Assembly (NCBI GenBank): GCA_003833135.1
Contig: QZLH01000008.1
Coordinates: 95,006 to 159,005, forward strand
DNA: 64,000 nt
DNA from: Oehlia diaphana
Lineage: Eukaryota; Glomeromycota; Glomeromycetes; Glomerales; Glomeraceae
Reading direction: 5' to 3'
This document shows positions 38,997 through 50,252 of this stretch, piece by piece. The notes under the pieces were generated by a model. That model saw only the letters and a list, made by a program, of their open reading frames with translations. It was not told the origin of the DNA and did no database searches. The position numbers and the translations under genes are program-made. Each line of letters opens with the position of its first letter. The stretch's first letter is position 1.

Positions 38997-40079
38997 TCAA
39001 TAAATGTTGCGCCAATCCGGTGGGCAATCTTCATCATGTTCTATTACATTGTTTGTTTCAATCCCCCAACTCCATCCATTTGAATTTGAAGCCCAATCTG
39101 TTGAACCATGATGTTGGAAATAGATTTCATCATCGTCGTCGTCATCGTCCCAAGAACCTTCATCTTCATCGTCCCAATCAGCAATATTAAACTGAAATCC
39201 ATCGATAATTTCAGAGATAGCAGATAAATCTAAATCTCCGTCAGCGGAAAAATATCTAATAAATGATCTTGGCTTTTTTTTTTTAGGAGGCCCTAACTTA
39301 CATCTTGATCCATCAGGATTGGCATGCTGGTAAAAACACTCATCAGCGAAAGGACATTTTCCACTCCCTTCAAAATATTTACAAGGGATTTGAGATATTT
39401 TTTCCTTGTATGTTGTAATGATTTGCTCTTTTTGAGGCCCAGCTTTAGCAAAACGACTAGATGGAACAACATATGGAGAATTTTTTCTGCATACGGGACA
39501 TGTTTTAGTAGTATCAACATCTTGAAAAGGGCTTGAAACGTTGCTTGTTTTACGCCATACTTGTATACAATCTCGACAAAATATATGATCGCAATGTATA
39601 AGCAACCCAAACGTTTTAGGAGTATCATAACAAATAGCGCACGTATATTCGTCTTCGACAACAACCTCCTTTGCTTTTTGTTTGTCTTTTTGACTTTTTA
39701 AGTCATTTTCATGACTATCAACGGTATCAATTCCTTTAGTGTTATTAGATTTTTCATGTTTATACCAGCATGAATCTCCAAACATACAACGATCTTCTAA
39801 GAAATACTTGCAAACAAGTAAACTTTCGGGTGGAACTCTATTATTACTATTATTTGATCTACGATAGTTCGAATTAGAATTCGACTTGTGTAACGTTGAA
39901 GAAGAACTTCCTCCAGTATTATAGCTGTTTTGTTCATCGCCATCGCTATTTCTATTGCGTGGACTGTTTCCTTCTCGTGTGTGCAAGTAGTGGCAATTTG
40001 GCCCATTTCTACAATGTCCGTTAGCAAAAAACCTGCAAATCGTACGTGAGGAGCTCGCGTTCACTCTGTAAGAAGACAT
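38997..40079 (-). CDS. Makorin-type CCCH/RING E3 ubiquitin ligase
   Basis: A probable E3 ubiquitin ligase with RNA-binding zinc fingers. One exon, 360 residues. Domain order: CCCH finger at 15-33 (CRFFANGHCRNGPNCHYLH), Ser/Asn-rich linker, CCCH finger at about 90-108 (CKYFLEDRCMFGDSCWYKH), C3HC4 RING at about 148-200 (CAICYD...CDHIFCRDC...CPVCR), CCCH finger at about 232-252 (CKYFEGSGKCPFADECFYQH), then an acidic tail with a run of seven Asp. This CCCH-CCCH-RING-CCCH order is diagnostic of the MKRN family; the makorin Cys-His linker before the RING is not obvious. The poly-Asp tail is AT-poor compared with its surroundings. It is divergent from the GT49 gene, sharing a promoter region of 359 bases. 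Confidence 0.92.
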   Translation of the reverse strand: MSSYRVNASSSRTICRFFANGHCRNGPNCHYLHTREGNSPRNRNSDGDEQNSYNTGGSSSSTLHKSNSNSNYRRSNNSNNRVPPESLLVCKYFLEDRCMFGDSCWYKHEKSNNTKGIDTVDSHENDLKSQKDKQKAKEVVVEDEYTCAICYDTPKTFGLLIHCDHIFCRDCIQVWRKTSNVSSPFQDVDTTKTCPVCRKNSPYVVPSSRFAKAGPQKEQIITTYKEKISQIPCKYFEGSGKCPFADECFYQHANPDGSRCKLGPPKKKKPRSFIRYFSADGDLDLSAISEIIDGFQFNIADWDDEDEGSWDDDDDDDEIYFQHHGSTDWASNSNGWSWGIETNNVIEHDEDCPPDWRNIY

Positions 40080-40438
40080 GATTTAAAAAATCTAATTAAG
40101 AAAGAACAAGTTTTTTTAAAAAAGGAGATATATTGCTTTTTTAATTAAGAGACTCGAAAATCGTTATGTGAACAGTTTACAAAAAAACCGGCTCACAAAG
40201 AATGTGGCTTTCCAAGACAAAAGAAAGTTGCCTACGTAAATTCTAAATCAACTGTTTAAATATCATTAATTTGAATTTACAGAGAAATTTTCCGAATTTA
40301 CACTTAGTTGGTAAGGTTAATTTGAATTTTGTTCCACAACATTTACTCGGCAAATAATCAGATGACGCAGAAGTAGTTAAATCATGAATGCTATTTAAAA
40401 GCTTCGGTTTTATTTAGTGCTTAGACCAGCCTATTGCG
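40080..40438. promoter_or_regulatory. Divergent promoter region (makorin / GT49)
   Basis: The 359 bases between two divergent start codons must hold both promoters. No clear motif could be assigned. Confidence 0.4.
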
Positions 40439-42906
40439 ATGTTGCCAATTTTTAGTTCAACTAACTCGCCAAGGCTTACACCGAAAACATTTTTATCATG
40501 GCTAATAACAACAAGGCTCGTCAGAATAATTGTGATATCTTTTATCACATTCTCTGCGATTTTCTCCTTCACACATTTATTTAGAGGATTTTATTTTGGA
40601 AGATCTAAAATTTTACATCCCATATCGAGAACATATGGTAAGTAGTTAAATATTGAAAGTGAATGAAATTATTGATGTGATCCAAATATCAAAATAACTA
40701 ACTCTTTTCTCTAAATCAATAGACACAAATCAGATTTCTCCGTTATCTGAAATGAATAATTTATATAGATTTTCTAAAATGCATTCTAAAACTTCAAAGT
40801 TATTTACCGATAGTCTATACCCTTATTATTATCGAGCAGAGCGTACACCTGAATTAGACGACATAACTGTCACTACTTTTGTATCTCAACAAGGTTTTGA
40901 CGATTTAATAAGACTAGCCGAAGCTTGGCAAGGTAATTATCTTCGATTGTAAATACAATTAGGGTGTTGTCAGATATTACCTAATATTTTAAAGGGGGAA
41001 GGGGGGGGGGGTCGGGGGGGGGGTAACTAANNNNNNNNNNNNNNNNNNNNNNNNNNNNNNNNNNNNNNNNNNNNNNNNNNNNNNNNNNNNNNNNNNNNNN
41101 NNNNNNNNNNNNNNNNNNNNNNNNNNNNNNNNNNNNNNNNNNNNNNNNNNNNNNNNNNNNNNNNNNNNNNNNNNNNNNNNNNNNNNNNNNNNNNNNNNNN
41201 NNNNNNNNNNNNNNNNNNNNNNNNNNNNNNNNNNNNNNNNNNNNNNNNNNNNNNNNNNNNNNNNNNNNNNNNNNNNNNNNNNNNNNNNNNNNNNNNNNNN
41301 NNNNNNNNNNNNNNNNNNNNNNNNNNNNNNNNNNNNNNNNNNNNNNNNNNNNNNNNNNNNNNNNNNNNNNNNNNNNNNNNNNNNNNNNNNNNNNNNNNNN
41401 NNNNNNNNNNNNNNNNNNNNNNNNNNNNNNNNNNNNNNNNNNNNNNNNNNNNNNNNNNNNNNNNNNNNNNNNNNNNNNNNNNNNNNNNNNNNNNNNNNNN
41501 NNNNNNNNNNNNNNNNNNNNNNNNNNNNNNNNNNNNNNNNNNNNNNNNNNNNNNNNNNNNNNNNNNNNNNNNNNNNNNNNNNNNNNNNNNNNNNNNNNNN
41601 NNNNNNNNNNNNNNNNNNNNNNNNNNNNNNNNNNNNNNNNNNNNNNNNNNNNNNNNNNNNNNNNNNNNNNNNNNNNNNNNNNNNNNNNNNNNNGGTTACA
41701 TACAATACTATATGGGAATTATATATATAACATATCTTACCTGGGGGGGGGGGTAAGCTCTTATATTAATATTAGGTAATATCTGACAGTGCTCTTACCA
41801 ATTATTCTTAAATTAATTAAATGATATATTTTATAGGTCCTGTGTCAGCGGTTCTTCATGTGCCAACGGAAACACTCGATGACAAGGATCCGAGAATTGT
41901 AAATATTCTCGCAACATATAACGATCTATATAAAAGAAATGCAATTCTTAAACAAAATGTTGATATTCATCTTTTGGCGGGTCCAGTATCTATCAATAAT
42001 GTTACAATATTACCACGGCCTACTAATTTTCATTTCAATATTGCAAGATTTTTTGCTCGTTCAGAATTTGTATTATTTTTAGATCAAGATACATGGCCAA
42101 CACAACGTGCACGAAAAATACTCAGAAAGCATAAAGAAATTCTTTTGCAAAATGATATTCTTGTTTTACCTACATTTGTTTTTACTGAGCTTTCCACAAG
42201 TCATACAAGTCATGATTTTCCGCGTTCAATTGAAGAATTAACAAAATTAGCTAAACGGAAATATATGGGATTAAAAGATAATGGTTGGTCGCTTAATAAA
42301 GGTCCAACAAGTTATGAAAATTGGTTGAAAAAAAAGGTATATAATGTATCCGATTACGAAATGCATTATCAACCGAATTTTGTTGTAAGGCGAGGAAGAG
42401 ATCTTCCATGGTAAATTTAGAAATTATTCATTTTTTGTAACTTAATTATTAAATAATAATGGTGATCTCTTATCTATTTAGGTGTACCGAAAGATTTGAT
42501 AATTTTGAGAACAGCAAAGCGGCATGCTTGCTCCAAATGTATATAAGTGGGTCAGAATTATGGGTAATACCTGAAGCATTTTTAATAGAATATCATTATA
42601 ATCGACATTCATATCTTCTTAAACCTATAGAATCTAAATGGGAGGTTCGTATATTGAATTTGTGATTATTATTTATATAATTTTTGTGATTCATTATTTT
42701 GCCTTTTATAGAGAACCATTAAAGATCGAATGTATACTAAATTCCTTCGAGAAGCATGTATTCATTACTCAAAAATATTAGATTCAATGGGTGAATGGAA
42801 TACACCCAAAGCAAATCATGTTAAACAACAATGTGCTAGAATAATAACGAATTGGGGTCTGGGTATAATTGATGGTTTAACTGCAGATGGTATTACAGTT
42901 CTTTAA
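40439..42906 (+). CDS. Glycosyltransferase family 49 (LARGE/B4GAT1-like)
   Basis: A type II Golgi membrane glycosyltransferase. Exons 40439-40637, 40723-40932, 41837-42410, 42482-42644 and 42712-42906 give 446 residues with matching phases. A membrane segment lies at about 23-45 (LVRIIVISFITFSAIF). The start of the catalytic domain reads ITVTTFVSQQGFDDLIRLAEAWQGPVSAVLH across intron 2 (written here only as a landmark), followed by FNIARFFARSEFVLFLDQD; the DxD metal/nucleotide-sugar motif is Asp219-Gln-Asp221. MHYQPNFVVRR and the ELWVIPEAFLIEYHY block are also typical of GT49. The acceptor is unknown. Intron 2 is about 900 bases, far longer than its neighbours, because it contains an inverted-repeat element and an assembly gap. 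Confidence 0.85.
40961..41799. mobile_element. Inverted-repeat element in GT49 intron 2 (with gap)
   Basis: TGTCAGATATTACCTAATAT occurs at 40969-40988 and, in inverse orientation, at about 41770-41790. Inside, runs of 8-10 G occur on the same strand on both sides of the N run (41031-41693). The size is provisional because of the gap. G-runs are otherwise absent from this AT-rich window, so the gap is probably a sequencing failure in G-rich DNA. Confidence 0.75.
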
Positions 42907-43151
42907 TATTTAATATAATTCATATTTTATTTGTTTCGCCTTTGTTAGTTAATTTAATATAGAATAAATATCTTTATATTAATTATTGTATAAGAGAGAT
43001 TTGTAAAAATTAGTTGTTTAATTAAAAGTTAATAAAATTATAATTAATATTAGTATTAATTAAATTAATACAAATTAAAATAATTAATCCTTGGTAAATA
43101 ATTATAACATATATATATAATGATAAATTATACAAGTTAACCAACTGAAAA

Positions 43152-45176
43152 TTACTCTTTTGTTTCGATATCTCGAGATACAGATGTACTGGACCCATCC
43201 TTTAATGCTGATGTACTAGGTACATCTGTTAATTGATCTGATTTTATTTTTTCAGAGTCCTCTCTATTTCTACGAAACTCGATTATTAATTCTACGTGTT
43301 TGGCATGTGGAAAGAGATCCACCCCAATAGCTTTAACAGGTTTAAATGGTATTCCTTGAAAATCCTTATTTATGGGACGACAAATGTCTACAAAATTCTG
43401 AATAGCTGCGTTATGATCGCATGAAATATAAATAAAATGATCAATTGCACGACATTTACGAAGTGCTTTAATAACATTCTTGTGAACTCCTGCGCGTGGA
43501 GGATCTATGATTGCTACAGCAGTTCCAGAAGTCTTGTTACTGAAATTATGTAATGCAAATAAATTCTTCTCAACCGGTCCAAGAATATATTCGGCATTAT
43601 TTATCTCATTCAGAGAGGCATTTATTTTAGCGTCCTCAACAGCCTCCTCACAAAGCTCTATTCCAACAACCTCTTTAATTGTAGTTCCAAGACTTTTTGA
43701 TAGAGCAATTCCAATAGTTCCTGTTCCACAGCACACATCTATCAATGTTGGTGACTCCGAGAAATCTTTTGGTTCATATATTTCTTTAATGATATCTCCA
43801 CATTGTTGATATAACAACTCTGCTGCTGCAGTGTTCGTTTGAAAAAATGCTCTGGGAGAAATTCGAAATCTACAATTCATCATCTCTTCATGAATAAATG
43901 GTGTGCCAAATATGCAATCAAGTGGATCTTCTGACATACCATTGCTTACACCACTGTATATTTGTACTAACAAAGACGTTAAATCAAAATTTTCTTCTTT
44001 AGCAAACATTTTGAAATATTCAGCAAGAGCACTCTTTTCTTGGTCAATTTGTTCTTTACTTAAACCTTGAGGATGTATTTGTATTATAATCATTATATTG
44101 CCACAGTTTTGTGACCTAACAGTTATTTGGCGCCAATTGCCCTGTTTTGTCTTACGATCATATACGTCATATAAAGATTGTCGTATATAATTTTGCATGG
44201 CTTTCGCGATCTTTTTTGCTATATCACTAACATGGATTGAATTATCTGATTCAAGAACAGAATTATGACCATCTTTATAGGCTCCTAATAAAAAACCGAC
44301 CGTTTTTTCTCCTTTCAGATTTAATCCTGCGGTGAACTCACATTTATTTCTATACCCTTTCAATACTGGCGAATGTATCATTGGTTTAAGATCTAAAGGA
44401 AGCTTGAAATCAAACTCTTCTTGTAGCCATGAAGAATGATATTGACTTTTATTATATAACTCATCCATTCTATCGCGGAATGTCTCAAGGGATTTTATAA
44501 TCCCTCTTTGTTTAATTTCCAATTGAGCTTGATACTCATAAATATGTAAAGGTGTTACTTGATCCGCTAGCATTTCTTCCGGTGATTTTTGTATACCAGA
44601 TTGTTCGATATTTTGCTGTTTTTCATTTTTTCGTCTATCAAATAATGCCTGTCTATCCTTTTCCGTAACATTATCTACTTGTATAGATAATTCTCTATTT
44701 TTGAATTTAATTCCTTTTAATTTATTCAATACATAATATTGTTGTTCTTCCGTTTTTAAAGTTGCAAAACAATAATCCCATTTTGGAGCTTTTTGTATTT
44801 TAACCTGTTCACATCCATTCTTCGCCAATAATTCTTTCATCATTTTAGATGATGCGAATTTCGGTATATTTTTAATTCGCAGCCTATACTGAGTTCCATC
44901 TTCAGGCTTTACTGATTCTGGAATTACACTGTCTAGTGGTTTTTTTGATACGAGCGTAGTATCTTCTATAATATCGGAACTTTCCATAACTTCCGTAGGT
45001 GAGGTTCGATCCAGGTTAATATAAAAAAAGCTTTTTTTCTGGACACGCGATAACAACAGACTAATTTTGCTATTGTCGAATGATAATTTAGCCACTAAGA
45101 TTCGCTTTGTAAAGCGAATATTGTGAAAATACATCAAAAATTCGAAGATCAGAGCTAAATAATTGGTAAATAACAT
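43152..45176 (-). CDS. TRM2: tRNA (uracil-5-)-methyltransferase, TRM2/TRMT2A type
   Basis: Makes m5U54 in tRNA. One long exon. An RRM-like domain (from about 93 to 170) precedes the methyltransferase, the TRMT2A arrangement. Motifs: ISPRAFFQTNTAAAELLY (about 440-457), SAM-binding DVCCGTGTIGIA (about 475), IDPPRAGVH (about 558), the catalytic Cys in YISCDHNAA (about 586) and a C-terminal VELIIEF. From the first in-frame start at 45176 (CAT on the + strand read as ATG) the protein has 674 residues, with a 63-residue hydrophobic/basic leader; an internal ATG at 44987 (MESSDII) would give 611 residues. The leader could target mitochondria, so alternative starts may provide two locations. Convergent with the GT49 gene (245 bases apart). 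Confidence 0.92.
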   Translation of the reverse strand: MLFTNYLALIFEFLMYFHNIRFTKRILVAKLSFDNSKISLLLSRVQKKSFFYINLDRTSPTEVMESSDIIEDTTLVSKKPLDSVIPESVKPEDGTQYRLRIKNIPKFASSKMMKELLAKNGCEQVKIQKAPKWDYCFATLKTEEQQYYVLNKLKGIKFKNRELSIQVDNVTEKDRQALFDRRKNEKQQNIEQSGIQKSPEEMLADQVTPLHIYEYQAQLEIKQRGIIKSLETFRDRMDELYNKSQYHSSWLQEEFDFKLPLDLKPMIHSPVLKGYRNKCEFTAGLNLKGEKTVGFLLGAYKDGHNSVLESDNSIHVSDIAKKIAKAMQNYIRQSLYDVYDRKTKQGNWRQITVRSQNCGNIMIIIQIHPQGLSKEQIDQEKSALAEYFKMFAKEENFDLTSLLVQIYSGVSNGMSEDPLDCIFGTPFIHEEMMNCRFRISPRAFFQTNTAAAELLYQQCGDIIKEIYEPKDFSESPTLIDVCCGTGTIGIALSKSLGTTIKEVVGIELCEEAVEDAKINASLNEINNAEYILGPVEKNLFALHNFSNKTSGTAVAIIDPPRAGVHKNVIKALRKCRAIDHFIYISCDHNAAIQNFVDICRPINKDFQGIPFKPVKAIGVDLFPHAKHVELIIEFRRNREDSEKIKSDQLTDVPSTSALKDGSSTSVSRDIETKE

Positions 45177-45664
45177 CTGATTGATTTACATACGATAAAA
45201 CTTTTTATTTTATTTATACTTACAATATTTTGTATTTGCTATTACAGAGCGCAATAATAGAAATTAAACTCAATTTTCAAAGCAGAAAGAACAAACCACC
45301 TAGTGTTTTAATTTCGAATCAAAAAAGGGATAGTTATCGAAAGTACATTCAAATCTTTTACCAAGCTTCACTTATATTGAATCCAAATTTATTTACAAGC
45401 CAAAATGACAATAAACTTTTACACCCGCATTAAGTAAATTCCTTTGATACAATTATTGTAAATTTTTTATTAGTCACGGTTATGTTATTAATCAATTTAA
45501 TATAACGAGTAAGATAGCGTTATAAATTTGGTTAAAAGTCTTTATTTGAATTATCCAATTTATACTCTTAAATCACGTGTCCACTAATCCATTATCCATT
45601 ATTCAATAATTAGTATTTACAAAAAAGTTTTTAACCGAAAAAAATCAAAATGTAAATTGCTGGC
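45177..45664. other. Spacer between TRM2 and RFC1
   Basis: Contains the TRM2 promoter and RFC1 3' UTR. A 67-codon + strand frame at 45230-45433 has a splice-acceptor-like TATTACAG just before it but no recognised domain. ATCACGTGTCC occurs near 45575. Confidence 0.4.
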
Positions 45665-48600
45665 TTATTTACGGCCGCCGCGGCCACGACTTCTACGACT
45701 TGCACCACGTTCTCCACGATTACCTCCACGATTACCTCCACGATTACCTCCACGACCACCACGACCACCTCCACGACCACCTCCACGACCTACGGAAGGT
45801 TGGATAATGAGGCGATCCTTTGCAAGATCATCATCATCATCAATTACGTCGTCGTCATCAGGAACTACTTCCTCCTCAATAAAATCATCCATATCGGCAG
45901 TTATAACAGGCCTGGACTTAGTTGTAATCACGCTCGATATATTTAAGAAGGGAAGAGGGTGTGAACTGGCATTATATCTGTTTTTTACCAAAAAAAAGAG
46001 TATATCAATTATTAATATAGGATAAAATGGTTGAGATTTGTATAATAATGCCAATACTTACTTCTTTGTAAAGGCAGACTTTAATCCGCTGGCGATTTCA
46101 GAAGGTTTATAGTGTGTTTGATCATCCTTAAATTCCATGATAACATCGAATTGTTCTTTGGTTATCATGTATTGATCCATAATTTTAATGGTATCATTCA
46201 CACCTTCAGTTTTCTGGTCAACCAAAGGTTTAATGAGAGCTTTTCGAAGAGTAGGAATATAACTTTCGCGAACTTCACTTCTATCAGCGGAAATTTTAGT
46301 TCGCATGTGACTTTGAATTTCTTTCAATTGACGGTGAATCTTGATTGCTTTAGAGTTTTGTCCTAGCCAGCTTGGAAATTTATATTGACCAAATTGACCT
46401 CCTTTACTATAACCATGAACGTAATATGCAGGCGCAATAGTAGAAAAGAATCCATGGATTGGCATAAGATTCCATTCTTGTTGTGGTCCATGAATTCTTT
46501 TATTAACCATATCTCCGCAAGACATGGCATCAGCTGCTTTTACAAAAGCTTCCAGAGATGCAAGTTTTTCTAAAGTATCTGGTTTTATATCTCCATTATC
46601 GTATTCTTTAACAAACTTAGGAATAGTGTGAGGTTTCATTTTTATATAATTTTCAAAAATCATTAAAGGAGCTAGATCGTGTTCTTGGAAATAAAGTTTC
46701 ATTTTATCATTAAAAGTGTTCTTACGAGATTTCCAGATATCATTGCCCAAAAAATCTTTAGCAATTTCAAAGATATTTTTCTTAAGATGTTTCTCATTAT
46801 TTTTGTTTAAACCTTTTATTTCATCATAATTAATACTATCATGATTAATCTTCCATGTGGATAGCAAGTTTAAAATTTGACGAATATCGGAATTAGCTCC
46901 TCTAATGAGTTCGTCTACATCCGTTGATTGAATCTGTAAATTCTCCCTCGTTGCAATTGTCATAATTCTTGATCTGACTTGTTCAACCCGAGGCTTGCTG
47001 AACTTCAACTCATGACAATAAGGCCTTAATGATTTGAGTTTTTGAGCATTAATGTCATTGCAGATGCAAATTATTGGTACTTTTGTTTTCTTGATTAATT
47101 GAATTAGTTCAGCGATACCACCCTTGTCACCAGCAGACATACCATCGATTTCATCCATTAAGATAAGTGTTTTCTTTTTTTGTGAATCATTTGCATGCTC
47201 CTTACTCGAAGATTTATCGTTGAATGGTTGGAAAAAACCAGTAATCGACGTATTTTTTGTTGCTACTTTGATAACGGTATCCAATTGTTTTTTGCTTCGA
47301 GTGTCACTAGCATTAAGCTCAATCACATCGTATCCTTGAGTATTTGCAACAAGATGAACAGATGATGTCTTTCCGATTCCGGGAGAACCAGCAATTAACA
47401 ATGCAGCCATCCATTCTTTGTTCTTAAATTTAAAACCTTTTTTATCCCATACGCCAAGCCATTTTTCCATATCTTTTACGAGATTTTGATTACCACAAAA
47501 ATCTCTGAAAAGTTTAGGTCGATACTTTTCTGTCCACAATTGTGCGACAGTTTCGGAGGCCTTAGATGAGGCAGGTGAAGCGACTGCAGTTATTGCATCA
47601 GAAATTTTTGTAATAGGAGCTTTGGACTTAGAAGTTTTTGATTTTTGAGATTTATTTATATCAACATCAGATTTCCTGGGAGAAGTTCTAATCAACTCTA
47701 AAAGCTGATCCTCGTTTAAGGTTTTAATTTTAAATTGTTTAACTTTTTCTATTTTCTTCGGTCCTGGATCTTGTCCGACTATAACATATGAAGTTTTAGA
47801 ACTAGGCTGTGAAGTAACACGCCCTCCATGACGTTTAACAAGATCTTGAGCTTCTTCACGGTCCATAGATAAATCGCCAGTAAAAACAAAAGTTTTACCA
47901 TATAAGCACATTTCTTCACCTTGAGGTATTTCTTTTGATTCTGGAGTCGTTGGATCAGCTTTATTCAAATTAGACCGATCTACTATGATATCAGGTGAAT
48001 CATTTTCTTCAACTTTTATCGATGTGGTACCGATCTCCGAGTTATTTTGAACTTTATTAGGAGTAATACTCGTTCGTCCTTCGATACCCTTTTCATCATC
48101 TTCATCTTCCACATTCAATCTTTTTGATCGGGGCGTTTTAATAGCACGATTACTAGAAGGTTTATATGCTGCATCTTTTTGTTCACGTTTCGTTTTCTTG
48201 GGGGGTGAATGTGATTTTGATTCTTCTTCAAATACAAAATCGTCATCATCATCAATCTTTTTTGAGCGTTTTTTGGTTACTGCTTTTGGCGTTACTTCCG
48301 TGGTTTTTCTTGATCGCCTAGGAGTAGTAAATATTTCTGGGTTTTCTGAGGTGCTTTGAGGAGGAGATGTTTCATCGTCAATTTTCATCGTCACAAAATC
48401 ATCATCCTTATTAGATTTTGGTGTATCAGAACGCTCCCGTTCTTTCTTAGTTGTTGGCTCATCAACTTTGGTGTTTTTTCGTTTAAGCCGAGTTGATTGA
48501 CGTGTTGGAGTAGAAGTATTAGATTTTGAAGCAGAATTTTCTTGTGAAGTAGAAGTTCTAGAGGCCTTATGATCACCGAGTTCGTCGTCAGAATCCTGGA

Positions 48601-48691
48601 TCCTACGCTTGGAACTCCCTTTTTTTGTAGTAGTCTTTTTTCCTAGCTTTTTATTCGCGTTTGGTGCGGAGAAATAATTACGGATATCCAT
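45665..48691 (-). CDS. RFC1: Replication factor C large subunit
   Basis: The large subunit of the clamp loader that opens PCNA at primer-template junctions; nuclear. Exons 48691-46062 and 45977-45665 give 980 residues. Domains: N-terminal MDIRNYFSA, a PIP-like start; a charged, basic/acidic disordered region; a BRCT domain at about 260-335 (YGKTFVFTGDL...GGRVTSQPSSKTSYVIVG); an AAA+ domain with Walker A GSPGIGKTS (Lys near 440) and Walker B LILMDEIDGM (about 512); and the RFC1 C-terminal helical domain. The second exon adds an acidic stretch (EEEVVPDDDDVIDDDDD) and then an Arg/Gly-rich tail with repeated GGNRG and GRGGG units at about 940-975. The usual RFC1 tail is short and basic, so the RGG tail is notable. 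The intron-exon join keeps frame (AA|A TAT AAT). Confidence 0.93.
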
Positions 48692-50252
48692 TATGAAATT
48701 ACAAACTATATTTCAACTTTTAAAAAAGAAAAAGAAAATATGTAAAATCTTTTTTGCTCTCGTGAGAAATTTATAATTAATTCGTGTTTCTGATTTAGAT
48801 AAAAATATTTTATAAATAAGGAAATGGTAAAATTGCTCCTCACCGGAAAAGGAAATTTTTCCGTCAACTCCAAGCAACACGAGTCATACATACATAAAAA
48901 TATTATCACGTGATTTTCCGTTAACCTAAACTCCAGCTACACCATCAAAAAAGCTCGGGTTTGGCCCGCATTACGGCGTTATGCAATAACACGTGAAAAT
49001 AAACAGTGACGTGACGAATAATTTTTTACTTACTCGAAAAAAACTAAGTCCCCCAGAGGCAAATGTATCGTTCTTGTACCATCAGGTGCTATTTTCTTCT
49101 ACCACCTTACTGTAAAAATATATTATGCGGTGAAGATCGACATGCATATGGTAGAAGAAGATAGTATTTGCCCCCCAGAGTGGCAAAATTACCCTTCTTG
49201 ACCCGTGTAACCATATCATCACCCCTCTGCATAATATAACGATGATTTATGCAGTGTTGATTAGGTGAGGCGGTAATTTTGCCCCAGAGTGACGATGTGA
49301 CAAATATTTTCACGATGGGAAAATGTTATACCTAAGCATCAAAAATCAAATACCTAATAATTATTAGAATTTATCGTGAACGTGTTCACGTGGATTTAAA
49401 AATTAAAAATAAAAATTGTTAGTAGCTAGATATGTTAATGATTGTACCCAAAATAGGCTTATCAATTGAATATGGGCGGAATTGATAAATTATTAATTTA
49501 AAGTTTCACTGTATTATATTATTAATTATTGTATATACGGTGATTTTTTGCGGCGTAAAAATTTATTTCTACTTTCTTATAATTTGCTGCGAGATGTAAA
49601 TATACGCATTCAACGCATGGTTATTTTAATAGATGAAAATTTTTTTGCCACTTTTACTTAAATTGAGATACTCATTTATGTTTCGTCGGCAAACCCGCAT
49701 TTAATCAAATAATGACAATTATTTTATTCTACTAAATTTGGACAAAAGTATCCTGCTTAACTCCGACAACTCCTTATTGAAAAAAAAAAGAAAAAGAAAT
49801 CAACGTTATAAGAAAAAATGATTCTTTGTCCAACAATAGGTTAATGGTTATGACTTTACCGCAAATATTTTAGTTTAAATTTTAAATATTTATAGTTTTA
49901 TTCGTATAAAGCTCTAAATGAAAAAACACTAATATAAGGTTAGAAAAATATCCAAAAATAATGTTGTGAAATATATGAAATATTTGAATATGTATGGAAA
50001 TATCCTGCTGTGAATCTTTCTCTATTTGGTATTTTGGCTAGTCTGAACCAAGTATAAATTGTCTATCTCAATTTAATGTTCCCTTTCAATTATTTTTTTT
50101 TGTAAATTTCCCTTCATTAATGTTTCATTTTTATTATAATTCTTGTATTTAATCTGTTCGTTCCGCCTTTTAAAACGCTAGTAAGCCGGGCTAGCTCTTT
50201 AATAATAATAAATAAAGTTTATTTTTCCAATTATTGAAAATTGTTTGTTTAA
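48692..50252. promoter_or_regulatory. Divergent region upstream of RFC1 and kinase
   Basis: Contains the promoters of RFC1 (left) and the pseudokinase (right). TCACGTGA lies at about 48906 and ACACGTGAAA near 48990, E-box-like palindromes. A cluster of fold-back repeats occupies about 49045-49300. No gene is visible. Confidence 0.45.
49045..49300. repeat. Two adjacent fold-back repeats
   Basis: GGCAAAATTACC near 49182 pairs with GGTAATTTTGCC near 49272; CTATTTTCTTCTACC near 49089 pairs with GGTAGAAGAAGATAG near 49150. CCCCCAGAG-type sequence recurs three times (about 49052, 49171, 49283). Probably a nested pair of short MITE-like hairpins. Confidence 0.6.

Noticed and set aside
38960..39190. 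Frames opposite and within the makorin gene
   Set aside because: Shadows of the CCCH/RING coding strand.
40989..41705. Long reverse frame across the gap
   Set aside because: It consists almost wholly of N.
45230..45433. 67-codon + strand frame between TRM2 and RFC1
   Set aside because: It has an acceptor-like site but no domain, no upstream exon and no recognised family; left as intergenic.
45984..46054. Upstream part of a reverse frame starting MALLYKSQ, as a separate gene
   Set aside because: It is the RFC1 intron; the frame below 45977 joins RFC1 in phase.
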